A DNA stretch of 32,461 bases from Akkermansia muciniphila. Its GTDB lineage: Bacteria; Verrucomicrobiota; Verrucomicrobiia; Limisphaerales; F1-80-MAGS106. Below the pieces are notes generated by a model. The model had not been told where the DNA came from. It was given only the letters and a program-made list of their open reading frames with translations, and made no database searches. The stretch is from the NCBI GenBank assembly GCA_945865375.1, contig CAMBEJ010000057.1:1-32461 (forward strand), in the 5' to 3' direction. Position numbers and translations under genes: made by a program. This document shows positions 15,492-24,166 of the stretch, piece by piece (position 1 is the first letter of the stretch; every line of letters begins with the position of its first letter).

Positions 15492-16582
15492 TGAATGCTT
15501 TGGAAAAACCAGCTTCGAGCGCGACGGCATGGCGCGGGGTGATCCACGCTTATGCGTCGTACCTTCCGGTCACTGCGGCAACACCCATCGTCACGCTGAA
15601 TGAGGGTAACACGCCTCTCATCAAGGTGGACAACTTCGTGAGGGCGATAGGAGGCGATTTTGAACTTTATCTCAAGTATGAGGGCCTCAACCCCACCTGC
15701 TCGTTTAAGGACCGCGGCATGACCCTGGCCGTTTCCAAGGCCAAGGAGCGAGGAGCCAGCGCCGTCATTTGCGCCAGCACAGGCAACACTTCCGCCGCCG
15801 CCGCCGCCTACGCCTCGCGGGCTGGCCTGAAATGCGTCGTGATCCTCCCAAACGGAAAAATTGCCATGGGTAAGCTGGCCCAGGCCCTCATGTATGGTGC
15901 CACCACCATCGCCATCGAAGGCAATTTCGACGAAGCCCTCCGCATCGTTCGTGAACTCGGGGAAACCGGAAAGGTCGAAGTCGTCAACAGCATCAATCCA
16001 GACCGGATCGAAGGACAAAAGACCGCCGCGTTCGAGATCTGCGATGTGCTCGCCAGAGCCCCGGACTTCCATTTTCTGCCAGTCGGCAACGCCGGCAACA
16101 TCACCGCTTATTGGAAGGGTTTTCGAGAGTACCACCTCGTCGGCAAAGCGGATCGGTTGCCACGTTTGTTTGGTTTTCAGGCGGCCGGAGCCGCCCCGAT
16201 CGTCGACGGCCACCCCATCGCCGACCCGCAAACCATTGCGACCGCCATCCGCATCGGCAACCCCGCCAGCTGGCAGAGCGCCCTGGATGCCGCCTCTGAA
16301 TCCCGGGGTCATATTGGCAAGGTGACTGACGACGAAATCCTCCATGCCTACCGTCTGATAGCGCGCAGCGAGGGCGTGTTTGTTGAACCCGCTTGCGCCG
16401 CCGCACTCGCCGGCTTGATCCGATGTGTCCATAACAAGCTTATCCCGACCGGTTCCGTGATCACCGCCACCATGACAGGCCACGGTCTCAAAGATCCCGA
16501 CACCGCCATCCAGAGCGCGGGCATCCAGCCTGTCGTGGTTCGTGCGAACACGGCTGCCGTGATGGAAGTGATTGGGTTGTGA
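15491..16582 (+). CDS. thrC: Threonine synthase
   Basis: This PLP enzyme converts O-phosphohomoserine to threonine. The 363-residue protein has the PLP-lysine motif CSFKDRGM with Lys73, the phosphate-binding ASTGNTSAAAAAYA, and GNAGNITAYWKGF for cofactor binding, all as in the short (Bacillus/Thermus type) threonine synthases. ATG at 15491 overlaps the hom stop codon by one base. The open frame starts one codon earlier with TTG, but the ATG is the natural choice. The end overlaps a GTG start of the four-helix-bundle gene (GTGA). Together with hom and lysC it makes an aspartate-family operon. Confidence 0.97.
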   Translation: MNALEKPASSATAWRGVIHAYASYLPVTAATPIVTLNEGNTPLIKVDNFVRAIGGDFELYLKYEGLNPTCSFKDRGMTLAVSKAKERGASAVICASTGNTSAAAAAYASRAGLKCVVILPNGKIAMGKLAQALMYGATTIAIEGNFDEALRIVRELGETGKVEVVNSINPDRIEGQKTAAFEICDVLARAPDFHFLPVGNAGNITAYWKGFREYHLVGKADRLPRLFGFQAAGAAPIVDGHPIADPQTIATAIRIGNPASWQSALDAASESRGHIGKVTDDEILHAYRLIARSEGVFVEPACAAALAGLIRCVHNKLIPTGSVITATMTGHGLKDPDTAIQSAGIQPVVVRANTAAVMEVIGL

Positions 16583-16995
16583 GAATTCAGAATTCAGAAT
16601 TCAGAATTCAGAATTTGTCGCGAGTCGCGGGACGCCCGCCTGCGAGGAGTTTTGAAGATTTGATCGTCTGGCAAAAGGCGCATCAATTTGTGCTCAGTGT
16701 CTATCGGTTCACCGAGCATTTTCCGAGCAAGGAACTCTACGGGCTGACGAGCCAGCTTCGCCGGGCGGCAGTTTCGATTCCCGCGAACATTGCCGAAGGG
16801 TTCAAGAAACGCGGCAAACTGGACAAAGCCCGTTTCCTGAACATTGCGCAAGGTTCGCTCGAAGAATGTCGTTATTATCTGATCTTAAGCCGCGATTTGA
16901 ACTACGGCGACGATTCGGCATTGCTTTCCCTATCGGAGGAAGTCAGCAAGCTTCTGGAAGCATACGCCCGTTCGATTCTAAATTCTGAATTCTAA
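16579..16995 (+). CDS. Four-helix-bundle (S23-type) protein
   Basis: Proteins of this family (TIGR02436) are also found within intervening sequences of 23S rRNA genes; their function is unknown. The core [20 protein letters not shown], split as [11 protein letters not shown] and FVLSVYRF, then [20 protein letters not shown] and [19 protein letters not shown] is diagnostic. The first 12 codons come from the AATTCAG direct repeats and the last ones (SILNSEF) from the inverted copy, so the true start may be GTG 16579 or the in-frame TTG at 16615. The gene sits between thrC and lysC, with no link to amino-acid synthesis; it is best seen as a cassette inserted in the operon. At 16627-16639, within the gene, lies the hairpin GCGGG-ACG-CCCGC. 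Confidence 0.92.
   Translation: MRIQNSEFRIQNLSRVAGRPPARSFEDLIVWQKAHQFVLSVYRFTEHFPSKELYGLTSQLRRAAVSIPANIAEGFKKRGKLDKARFLNIAQGSLEECRYYLILSRDLNYGDDSALLSLSEEVSKLLEAYARSILNSEF
16584..16615 (+). repeat. Four tandem AATTCAG units, left flank of the four-helix-bundle cassette
   Basis: AATTCAG is repeated four times at 16584-16611 and followed by AATTT. It starts two bases after the thrC stop codon. The reverse-complement form (CTGAATT, CTAAATT) is found at the right edge of the cassette. Confidence 0.85.
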
Positions 16996-17007
16996 ATCCT
17001 GAATTCT
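16974..17007 (-). repeat. Inverted AATTCAG-type repeats, right flank of the cassette
   Basis: GATTCTAAATTCTGAATTCT followed by AAATCCTGAATTCT is a degenerate reverse complement of the left array. It ends 5 bases before the lysC start codon, so the two arrays enclose the gene exactly. It also supplies the sequence just upstream of lysC, which has no clear ribosome site. Confidence 0.8.
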
Positions 17008-17012
17008 TCTTC

Positions 17013-18236
17013 ATGGCTCTCATTGTCCAAAAATTCGGCGGCACTTCGGTCGGCAATACCGACCGGATCAAGAACGTCGCCCGCCGCGTGGCCAAATATC
17101 GCGCCAACGGCGACCAACTTGTCGTGGTTGTCTCCGCGATGAGCGGCGTCACGGACGGTCTTATTCGAATGGCTGCGGAGTTGATGCCGCTCCCGAGCGA
17201 ACGCGAGATGGATATGCTCCTCGCCACAGGCGAGCAGACCACCATTGCCCTGGCCGCCATGGCCCTCCACGCTCTCGGCATCCCCGCTGTCTCCCTGACC
17301 GGAGCTCAGGCGGGAATCGTCACCGATGGCGTCCACACGAAGGCAAAAATCAAGAATATCACGCCTAAACAAGTCCATGCTCTCCTAGACTCGGGCAATG
17401 TGGTCATCGTTGCGGGCTTCCAGGGGCAGACTTCCGAGGGCGCTATCACCACTCTGGGGCGAGGGGGGTCCGACCTCACGGCGATCGCCCTCGCGGCGGC
17501 GTTGAAGGCTGATCTGTGTCAGATTTACACGGATGTGGATGGAGTCTATACTGCCGATCCGCGTCTTGTTCCCGGCGCCATCAAACTGGCTGAGATTTCT
17601 TACGATGAAATGTTGGAGCTCGCGAGTTCGGGTGCCAAGGTTATGCAGTCTCGCTCGGTGGAGTTCGCCAAGAAATTCAAAGTTGTGTTCGAGGTTCGGT
17701 CCAGTCTCAACGACAACCCAGGTACGATTGTGAAAGAAGAAACTGCAAACATGGAAGACGTCGTGATTCGCGGCGTGAGCTTCGACAAAAACCAAGCCAA
17801 GGTGAGTCTCATTGGCGTTCCGGACAAACCTGGCATCGCCGCCAAGGTATTCAAATCCCTGGCTGAGGCCTCGATCAATGTGGATATGATTGTCCAAAAC
17901 ATCAGCCATGGCTCGGGGATGCCCGCTACGGACCTCTCGTTTACCGTGGATAAGCCTGACCTCCTCAAGGCCACACAAGTCATTGCTTCCTTGAGGCAAG
18001 AAATAGGGTTCGCGGAGGTGCTTTCAGACGAGAAGATCGGCAAACTGTCCATCGTTGGCGTGGGCATGCGGAGCCACTCCGGTGTTGCCGCCAAGATGTT
18101 CGAGACTCTCGCCCGTGAAGCCATCAACATCGACATGATCTCCACAAGCGAGATCAAAATCTCTGTGGTGATCGACCTTGTCAAAGGAGAACTGGCGACG
18201 CGCGCTGTTCACGCCGCTTTTTTGGGGCCTCACTAA
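17013..18236 (+). CDS. lysC: Aspartate kinase
   Basis: The enzyme phosphorylates aspartate, the first step toward lysine, threonine and methionine. The 407-residue protein has KFGGTSVG (7-14), [10 protein letters not shown] (41-50), GRGGSDLTA (149-157) and [13 protein letters not shown] (172-184). Two C-terminal ACT domains follow (about 265-335 with [13 protein letters not shown], and 345-402 with [15 protein letters not shown]), expected to bind lysine and/or threonine for feedback control. Length is typical for the monofunctional class. The ATG at 17013 begins right after the inverted repeat of the cassette. It completes the hom-thrC-lysC group. Confidence 0.97.
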   Translation: MALIVQKFGGTSVGNTDRIKNVARRVAKYRANGDQLVVVVSAMSGVTDGLIRMAAELMPLPSEREMDMLLATGEQTTIALAAMALHALGIPAVSLTGAQAGIVTDGVHTKAKIKNITPKQVHALLDSGNVVIVAGFQGQTSEGAITTLGRGGSDLTAIALAAALKADLCQIYTDVDGVYTADPRLVPGAIKLAEISYDEMLELASSGAKVMQSRSVEFAKKFKVVFEVRSSLNDNPGTIVKEETANMEDVVIRGVSFDKNQAKVSLIGVPDKPGIAAKVFKSLAEASINVDMIVQNISHGSGMPATDLSFTVDKPDLLKATQVIASLRQEIGFAEVLSDEKIGKLSIVGVGMRSHSGVAAKMFETLAREAINIDMISTSEIKISVVIDLVKGELATRAVHAAFLGPH

Positions 18237-18276
18237 GATATCTGAGGCGTGTGGCTCAAGCTGCTCGACTGATCTC

Positions 18277-19428
18277 ATGCGCACCATTTACCTAGATTAC
18301 AATGCCACCACGCCATTGGATCAAGAGGTCCGCAAAGCCATGCTTCCGCTCCTTGAGGATCTGCAGGGCAATCCATCCAGCATCCATCACGTGGGTCGAA
18401 AAGCGAGAGCCGTGCTGGACGAGGCGCGATACCGCGTTTCTGCGGTTTGGCGGTGCAAACCGAGTGAGGTGATCTTTACAAGTGGCGGCACGGAATCCAA
18501 CAATCTGGCGATCCTCGGCACCGCACGCCTCCTGAAATCCAAAGGCAGACACCTCATCACTTCGCAGGTTGAACACCACGCCGTGCTTCACTGCTTTGAT
18601 TATCTGGAGCGAAAGGAAGGGTTCGAAATCACACGTTTGCCCGTGGATCATGAAGGTTTTCTGGATCCGTTAACGATAGAGAAAGCTATCCGCGCCGATA
18701 CCGTGCTGGTTTCCGTCATGGCGGCAAACAACGAAGTGGGGACACTCCAGGACGTGGCGGCGATCGGCAAACTGTGCCGGCGCAAGGGGGTCGTTTTCCA
18801 TACAGATGCCGTTCAATGGTTTGGGAAGGAACCCGTTCCAAGCATCGATTGCTTCCAAGCGGACCTAGTCAGCGTGTGTTGCCACAAATTTCATGGGCCC
18901 AAAGGGGCCGGTGCCCTCTTTGTCCGGTCACCACTCCTTCCGGACCCACTTATGCATGGCGGGGGCCACGAAAACGAGCGCCGGGCCGGGACAGAGAACT
19001 TGTTGGCTATCTGGGGGTTTATGGAGGCCTTGGAACGTTTCACAGTAACCCCGGTGTTCCCTGGGGTCAGGCTGCGCGAACAGACCCAACACCTACGCCG
19101 CGCTTTGGGGGAGAACCCGTATGTTAAAGCCTTGGGACCCAAGGAGAGGCGGCTGACGAACACCGCTGCTTTCACGGTCTCTGGGACGGATAGTTTTGCG
19201 CTGCTAGCCGGTTTGGACATCGAAGGGATTTGCGCTTCGAGCGGCTCCGCGTGCGCCGCAGGCTCTTTGGAACCCTCACACGTGGTGCTCGCTATGGGGG
19301 CGTCGCGAGAAGCATCGAGGTCCCTGTTGCGGTTCTCTCTAGGGCGCGAGACGACAGAACAGGACATCAGCACCCTCGTGGAGATCTTTCCGCGTATCGT
19401 GGACCGTTCGGTGGGTGTCCGAGGATAA
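18277..19428 (+). CDS. Cysteine desulfurase, NifS/IscS type
   Basis: This PLP enzyme removes sulfur from cysteine and gives it to iron-sulfur clusters or thiolated tRNA. The 383-residue protein begins MRTIYLDYNATTPLD, carries SGGTESNN (69-76), the PLP-stacking histidine at 101 (VEHHAVLH), the HTDAVQ motif (176-181), the PLP-lysine in CCHKFHGPKGAGAL (Lys204) and the catalytic cysteine in ASSGSACAAGS (Cys326). The long loop with the cysteine is the NifS/IscS form, not the SufS form. ATG at 18277 fits the family N-terminus; the open frame extends upstream into lysC. No scaffold gene (iscU) is next to it, so the exact acceptor is unknown. Confidence 0.95.
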   Translation: MRTIYLDYNATTPLDQEVRKAMLPLLEDLQGNPSSIHHVGRKARAVLDEARYRVSAVWRCKPSEVIFTSGGTESNNLAILGTARLLKSKGRHLITSQVEHHAVLHCFDYLERKEGFEITRLPVDHEGFLDPLTIEKAIRADTVLVSVMAANNEVGTLQDVAAIGKLCRRKGVVFHTDAVQWFGKEPVPSIDCFQADLVSVCCHKFHGPKGAGALFVRSPLLPDPLMHGGGHENERRAGTENLLAIWGFMEALERFTVTPVFPGVRLREQTQHLRRALGENPYVKALGPKERRLTNTAAFTVSGTDSFALLAGLDIEGICASSGSACAAGSLEPSHVVLAMGASREASRSLLRFSLGRETTEQDISTLVEIFPRIVDRSVGVRG

Positions 19429-19571
19429 CCGCAGGCTAGTGGCTTCTTACTGGGACTCGAAGCAACAACCCTGCAAACCCTGTCAATAACCGCTTTGGAA
19501 GTGGGCGAGGAGGTGGCAACAACTCCAGCAAACCTCTGCTTGTTGGCTCGGCAAGCCCCGAGACAACGAAG

Positions 19572-19643
19572 TTATTCACAGGGCGCGGCTTCTGTAACTC
19601 CTTGAGGTTTCCTTGACACCGTCAGTTATTTACATTATTCACG
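19572..19643 (+). promoter_or_regulatory. Three DnaA-box-like 9-mers upstream of dnaN
   Basis: TTATTCACA (19572-19580) differs at one base from the DnaA consensus TTATCCACA; TTATTTACA (19626-19634) and TTATTCACG (19635-19643) differ at two and abut each other. All are on the plus strand in the 270-bp gap before dnaN. They may allow DnaA control of dnaN or mark a piece of a replication origin. dnaA itself is not in the window. Confidence 0.45.
19613..19641 (+). promoter_or_regulatory. Possible dnaN promoter
   Basis: A perfect -35 TTGACA (19613-19618) is followed after 17 bases by a weak -10 TATTCA (19636-19641), which overlaps the DnaA-box-like sites. CATAAT at 19647-19652 is a better -10 hexamer but is too far from this -35. 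Location 58 bases before the dnaN ATG is suitable. Confidence 0.4.
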
Positions 19644-19648
19644 GCCCA

Positions 19649-19690
19649 TAATAATAAGAAGGATTGTCTTCTGAAAGAGACTTATTATTA
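19649..19690. promoter_or_regulatory. Inverted repeat TAATAATAAG/CTTATTATTA in the dnaN leader
   Basis: Perfect 10-bp arms at 19649-19658 and 19681-19690 with a 22-base loop end 8 bases before the dnaN ATG. The region is AT-rich in a GC-rich setting. It may be an operator or an mRNA structure covering the start; an unwinding element near an origin is another option. Confidence 0.5.
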
Positions 19691-19698
19691 AGCAGCCA

Positions 19699-20808
19699 AT
19701 GAAACTCGCGGTTACCAAAGACCAACTATTGACCGGCCTGCAAGCCGTGCAGAATGTGGTGAGCACACGGAGCACGTTACCCGTGCTTTCCAATATTCTT
19801 CTCCGAGCCTCTGAAAACCGTCTGGAGATGACAGCGACGGATCTGGACGTGTCCGTGAGTTGCAACGTCGAGGCCAGTGTCTCGCGTGCAGGAGCCTTCA
19901 CCATACCAGCCAAGCGCTTCTCGGGTATCGTCAGGGAGCTTGCCGGGTTGGAAATCGAGCTGGATGTCGATGAGAAGAGCGCCTGCACCATCACCAGTGG
20001 AGGGTCGTATTATAAACTGCTAGGCCTTGCTGCGGAGGAATTTCCAAATCTCCAGGGATTTGCTGAGAAAAGCCGCCTTGTTCTGCCACAGGACAAGGTG
20101 CGGACCATGCTTAGGAGGACCAGCTTTGCGGTGTCAACCGACGAAACTCGCCACGTTCTGAACGGTATCTTTTTTAGCATCCGAGATCACAAGATGACGA
20201 TGGTCGCCACGGACGGCCGTCGGTTGGCCCTTGCGGATGAGGATGTGGATGTGCCGGCGGAGACGGTTTTAGAATTTATTGTTCCCAATAAGGCCATCCT
20301 CGAGCTGAGTCGGCTGCTCCAAACCAAAGGCAGTGTGGAGCTTCGGTGCGGTGAGAACCAGATTGCCTTTCTCATGAACGATGACCGAGGGTTTTCCGTG
20401 CTCCTGACTTCCAAGTTGGTCGAGGGAAATTATCCGAACTACCGGCAGGTCATCCCTGGTGAGGCGGCTGAGAGGGTCACTTTAGCCAGAGAAGAATTTT
20501 TGTCCGCGTTGCGCCGCGCTGAAATCATGACCAGCGACAAGAGTAATTCAGTCAAATTGAACTTCACCCGTAACAATCTCACCATCACAGCTAATACGGC
20601 TGACATCGGCGAAGTCAGGGAGACGTTGGCCATCAATTACAAAGGGAAAGATGTCAGCATCGCGTTCAACCCAGCTTACTTGATGGATCCTCTGAAGGCG
20701 GTTGAAACGGACGAGGTGTTTTTCGATCTTACAGATGACCTCAGTCCAGGTGTTGTCAAGATCAACGGACCCTTCCTTTACGTCATCATGCCAATGCGGA
20801 CCACTTGA
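19699..20808 (+). CDS. dnaN: DNA polymerase III subunit beta (sliding clamp)
   Basis: The clamp encircles DNA and tethers polymerase III. The 369-residue protein has the standard length and three repeated clamp domains (about 1-120, 121-245, 246-369). Family landmarks include TLPVLSNIL (26-34), ATDLDVSV, EEFPNLQGF, ATDGRRLALAD, GNYPNYRQVIP and the C-terminal PMR in YVIMPMRTT, which lines the partner-binding pocket. ATG at 19699 fits. The gene is monocistronic here: upstream is a 270-bp regulatory region and downstream the L,D-transpeptidase gene converges on it. dnaA and recF are not next to it, unlike the common bacterial order. Confidence 0.98.
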   Translation: MKLAVTKDQLLTGLQAVQNVVSTRSTLPVLSNILLRASENRLEMTATDLDVSVSCNVEASVSRAGAFTIPAKRFSGIVRELAGLEIELDVDEKSACTITSGGSYYKLLGLAAEEFPNLQGFAEKSRLVLPQDKVRTMLRRTSFAVSTDETRHVLNGIFFSIRDHKMTMVATDGRRLALADEDVDVPAETVLEFIVPNKAILELSRLLQTKGSVELRCGENQIAFLMNDDRGFSVLLTSKLVEGNYPNYRQVIPGEAAERVTLAREEFLSALRRAEIMTSDKSNSVKLNFTRNNLTITANTADIGEVRETLAINYKGKDVSIAFNPAYLMDPLKAVETDEVFFDLTDDLSPGVVKINGPFLYVIMPMRTT

Positions 20809-20918
20809 ATAAGGGAGCAGGGGTGGAAGAGTCGTTCGTGTTCCGGGAGGTCAACGATGCCTCAACGGAAACGCCGCGCTCCTGGGTTGCAGTTCATGGA
20901 GAGAGCCCCGGTTGAGAG

Positions 20919-22088
20919 CTACGGTTCGACAGTCACAGGCATTCCGGCCCAGACCATAGGCAGGAGCCGTTCCACGTTCCAGTTTGACAGCCGAAAACAG
21001 CCTCGCGACTCGGTGCGGCCTATGGTTTCGGGTTTGGCTGTTCCATGGATCCCGTAGCCCGATCTGTCCAAACCTATCCATCCCACCCCGACAGGATTGT
21101 TGGGTCCGGCAGGGATGATAAAAGGCCCCTGCCCGCGTTGGCTCTCGGGCGACTCCGGAAAGAGAGCCGGGTTGAATTTGTAGTTCGGATTTCCCACTTT
21201 TGAGATCACTTTCAAGCGCCCTATGGGCCGCTTCTCCACCAACCGCGCGATGCTGCATGGAAAATGCGCCATCAGGACCGACCCGCTGTCAAACACTTCC
21301 AGGGTTTTTTCCCCCAAGCGTATTCGGATTGAGGCGGCTTTTAGCGTGGTCGGAACCGGATCGACGTTCGGAATTCGAACAACCCAGCTTGGGCCGGCGG
21401 AGCTCAGGTCGACTCCCGGGTTGAGTTGCCGGACGAAATCAGGTCTCGCATGACCCAATTCTGACACCATTTCCAGGATTGTTTCGTAATCAAGTCTGTC
21501 TTGCCGGGATTTCTCAGTCCAGGAAGCCCCTGTTTTGCGCAATCTGCCGACGTCCGCTTGGGTGACGACATACGATCGAGTGGAGGGTTCGGACAACAGC
21601 AAGGATTGCGCGGTCAGGCTGTCCAGATCGCCTGTTTGGGGAATGTGGCTCTTCCGCTGGAAAGCCCTGAGGGCGGCCCGGCTCTGGGGACCGAGCACCC
21701 CATCGATGGAGCCAGGAGAGAATCCTATCCGGTCGAGGGCAAGCTGCGCCTCGAAGGCATTCGAGGCGGGTCGGCGTCCCTGGCTGTCGAGCTCAGCGAC
21801 TTTCGGCGATAGCGGCAGCGGTGGTTTGAACGGAGGCTGGTTGGAAGACTGCGAAAGGGGACCCGGGACAGGTTTTATGGCCGACCCTTCGATTGTCCCC
21901 TTGGGTATGGGAGCGGCATTGGTTTGCTGTATCGGCTGCGGAGCCAGTGGGTTTTGGCCGGGGATGAAATCGGATCGCCAGATCAGCCAGGCCAGGCCGG
22001 ACGCCAGACCCACGGCGAGCACCCAGTAGAGAAGGGTGCCCGGGCTTCCCTTCTCATTCTGCAGCCGAAACTTTTTGCGACCTTTCAC
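20919..22088 (-). CDS. L,D-transpeptidase (YkuD domain) with peptidoglycan-binding domain
   Basis: The 389-residue protein has a membrane anchor (about 19-37, LLYWVLAVGLASGLAWLIW), a proline-rich linker, a peptidoglycan-binding domain (about 111-160, LALDRIGFSPGSIDGVLGP) and a C-terminal YkuD domain. The catalytic motif is GIHGTAKPETIG with His348 and SRGCFRL with Cys364. Such enzymes cross-link stem peptides by 3-3 bonds or attach proteins to the wall, in the periplasm. The start is GTG at 22088, just after AGGG; no ATG precedes the anchor. It converges with dnaN. A LysM-like linker may be present (VVTQADVGRLRKTG, DYETILEMVSE, FVRQLNPGVDL) between the two named domains. Confidence 0.93.
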   Translation of the reverse strand: MKGRKKFRLQNEKGSPGTLLYWVLAVGLASGLAWLIWRSDFIPGQNPLAPQPIQQTNAAPIPKGTIEGSAIKPVPGPLSQSSNQPPFKPPLPLSPKVAELDSQGRRPASNAFEAQLALDRIGFSPGSIDGVLGPQSRAALRAFQRKSHIPQTGDLDSLTAQSLLLSEPSTRSYVVTQADVGRLRKTGASWTEKSRQDRLDYETILEMVSELGHARPDFVRQLNPGVDLSSAGPSWVVRIPNVDPVPTTLKAASIRIRLGEKTLEVFDSGSVLMAHFPCSIARLVEKRPIGRLKVISKVGNPNYKFNPALFPESPESQRGQGPFIIPAGPNNPVGVGWIGLDRSGYGIHGTAKPETIGRTESRGCFRLSNWNVERLLPMVWAGMPVTVEP

Positions 22089-22193
22089 GCCCTAGAAAAA
22101 CGGGCGTGATGCTGCAAATCTTTTACCCGCTCCGCAAGCAGCGAATGAGGGTTGCTCGGCTCAGCAGTGCATTCCGAAGTGGTCGGTAAAGTG

Positions 22194-22214
22194 GCAGAGC
22201 CGTCTCGGCTCTGC
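22194..22214. repeat. Hairpin GCAGAGCCG-TCT-CGGCTCTGC
   Basis: A perfect 9-bp stem with TCT loop, preceded by GTG. It has the same plan as the hairpin at 26011: GTGGCAG, four variable stem positions and the TCT loop are kept, and the two changed base pairs are compensated. A second nested palindrome (AGCGGC ... GCCGCT, with CGGCG-GGA-CGCCG inside) follows at about 22222-22244. The 219-bp gap between the divergent transpeptidase and Asp-box genes has no other visible content. Confidence 0.7.
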
Positions 22215-22307
22215 TCGGAACAGCGGCGGGACGCCGAGGCCGCTTTAGGAGCGTCGTCGCCTTGGGTTGTGGTTGATTGAAGCTTCTGGGTCGCGTATGA
22301 GGTCACC

Positions 22308-24125
22308 ATGTTTCGCATTGGTTTGGCCCTGACGTTGATCGCGACCGCCTTGGTCTCGAGCTTGGAGGGCCAACCTGGGGGCTTCGCGGCGGGCAAGTTT
22401 TTTTTAAATATTCGCCTCGGTGAAGACCCTGCGATACTGCCACCTCCGTGGCGTGCTCAGGCTGAACCGCATATCGCTCGGAGCCCGCTTAACCCACGGA
22501 TCCTGCTCGCGACGTTTCAAGACGGACGTGCTTCGGACAGCGACGGTGGAGCCTTCGGTTGCGGTTACGGAATCAGCGTTGATGGCGGATTCACGTGGTC
22601 GCGAAAGCTCGTCCCCTCTTTGACTGAAGGGGTGGACCGAGGCCTGTTTCGCCGCGCCACGGACCCTGTTGCCGCCTTCGATGGCAGCGGGAATCTATTT
22701 CTCTGCACCCTGGGACTCTCAGGCACGGGCACAAATGAGACGGGGCGGATTGTTTTGAGCACAGCCACTGGCCCGGGCGATTTGTTTGGACCGCCCCAGT
22801 CCATCTTCGGCAGCGATGATCCCACCTTGTTTCCAGATAAGTGTTGGATTGCGGTGAACGCGTTTCCAGGGACTCCGAACGCGGGTCGTTTGCTGGCGAG
22901 TTACACCCGGTTTTCGCTGTCCTCCGACGGACAAAATGCTTTCGGGACACCGATTCAGGTGACGCACAGCGATGATGCCGGAAAGACCTGGTCCGTCCCG
23001 AAAAGTGTCAGTCCGGAATTCTGTCAGGGCTCAATTCCGGTATTCCTTCCGAACGGAACCCTCGTGGTGGGCTATTGGAATTATTTTGTCACCGGCTCAG
23101 TTCGGGCTCTGCAACAGCCGGAGGTGGTGGTCTCGAAAGATGGGGGAACGACATTTTCAGGACCTCGGCCGGTGGGAGTGGTGTCGCCGCATGACGACGG
23201 CGTTGCCAGAACTGGAAGCAACCTGATTTCCCTCGCAATCGACTCTCAGCGTGGAATGTTGTTCCTGGCTTGTCAGGGGCGGATCGGAGGTGTGCCCGGT
23301 ATCCTTTTTAGCAGGTCTGTGGATTTAGGGACGACCTGGACCCCCCTGCTACGGGTCAATGACACGCCCAACGCTGCGTCCGTTTTCAATCCAGCCATTG
23401 GGGTTTCACCAGATGGCCAGCATGTGACCGTGTTGTTTTATGACAAACGGCACAGCGAGGTCACGGGCCAGTTCGTGGATGCCTACCTCGCCGAGTCCTT
23501 CGACAGCGGGACGACGTGGGAACCGAACCGTCGTCTGAGCACTGTGTCCTCGGACCTTCGGAAGGCGCCATTAACGCCCCGCGGCAGGATGCTGGGCGAT
23601 TACCAGGGCATCGTGGGATCGGTCGGGATGAAGATTCCAGCCATTGCCCTCTGGATCGATACGCGTGACGAAACGCCGGATCCTTACTGCGCACCGATCG
23701 AACGTCAGAAGGGCGCGACCTTTGAAACCTGGAAACGGCTGCGTGCTGGGAGGCCTGGCTTGACGGACACCGCGGCTCTGGAGGACGCCGCCGACCCCGA
23801 TGCCGACGGCTTTTCAAACCTGGTGGAGTATGCTTTGGGTTTGGAACCCGACGCGCCGGATCCGGCTCCGGTATTTCGCGTGGAAGCGGGGTCCCCCGGT
23901 GGTCGTCGGTTCGTCAGCGTGGGCTACCAGCGGATGAACGCTGCGCGGGATGTTCAGGCGACCTGGCAGGGGTCGGAGGATCTGGCGCATTGGGCGGAAG
24001 CCAGGCCCTTCTCGGAGGAGACTTCGGATGGTTCGCGCTTGTTCCTGGAGGAGGCCGTGGCCACATTCGAAGTGTCTCCCGGATCGATGTCCAGGTTCTA
24101 CCGGCTGCGTGTTGCCCGTAAGTGA
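22308..24125 (+). CDS. Secreted Asp-box (BNR) beta-propeller protein, sialidase-like
   Basis: The 605-residue protein begins with a signal peptide (MFRIGLALTLIATALVSSLEG). At least five Asp-box motifs (SxDxGxTW) mark propeller blades: SVDGGFTW (90-97), SDDAGKTW (222-229), SKDGGTTF (277-284), SVDLGTTW (338-345) and SFDSGTTW (398-405). Asp-boxes occur in sialidases but also in many non-enzymatic propellers; the arginine triad of a sialidase could not be confirmed, so a hydrolase activity is not claimed. A C-terminal segment with the calcium-loop pattern DAADPDADGFSNLVEYALG (494-512), frequent in secreted Verrucomicrobiota proteins, precedes a last beta domain ending FYRLRV. The carB fragment follows after 41 bp on the same strand. 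Confidence 0.85.
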   Translation: MFRIGLALTLIATALVSSLEGQPGGFAAGKFFLNIRLGEDPAILPPPWRAQAEPHIARSPLNPRILLATFQDGRASDSDGGAFGCGYGISVDGGFTWSRKLVPSLTEGVDRGLFRRATDPVAAFDGSGNLFLCTLGLSGTGTNETGRIVLSTATGPGDLFGPPQSIFGSDDPTLFPDKCWIAVNAFPGTPNAGRLLASYTRFSLSSDGQNAFGTPIQVTHSDDAGKTWSVPKSVSPEFCQGSIPVFLPNGTLVVGYWNYFVTGSVRALQQPEVVVSKDGGTTFSGPRPVGVVSPHDDGVARTGSNLISLAIDSQRGMLFLACQGRIGGVPGILFSRSVDLGTTWTPLLRVNDTPNAASVFNPAIGVSPDGQHVTVLFYDKRHSEVTGQFVDAYLAESFDSGTTWEPNRRLSTVSSDLRKAPLTPRGRMLGDYQGIVGSVGMKIPAIALWIDTRDETPDPYCAPIERQKGATFETWKRLRAGRPGLTDTAALEDAADPDADGFSNLVEYALGLEPDAPDPAPVFRVEAGSPGGRRFVSVGYQRMNAARDVQATWQGSEDLAHWAEARPFSEETSDGSRLFLEEAVATFEVSPGSMSRFYRLRVARK

Positions 24126-24166
24126 CACTTGCCAATCGACGACTCAACCGGCTTACTTTGGCCTCG

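Noticed and set aside
15389..16483. Minus-strand frame of 364 aa opposite thrC
   Set aside because: Glycine/aspartate-rich shadow of thrC, which has full catalytic motifs on the plus strand.
22308..24125. Naming the Asp-box protein a sialidase
   Set aside because: Asp-boxes alone do not show activity; the arginine triad and nucleophile could not be placed with confidence.
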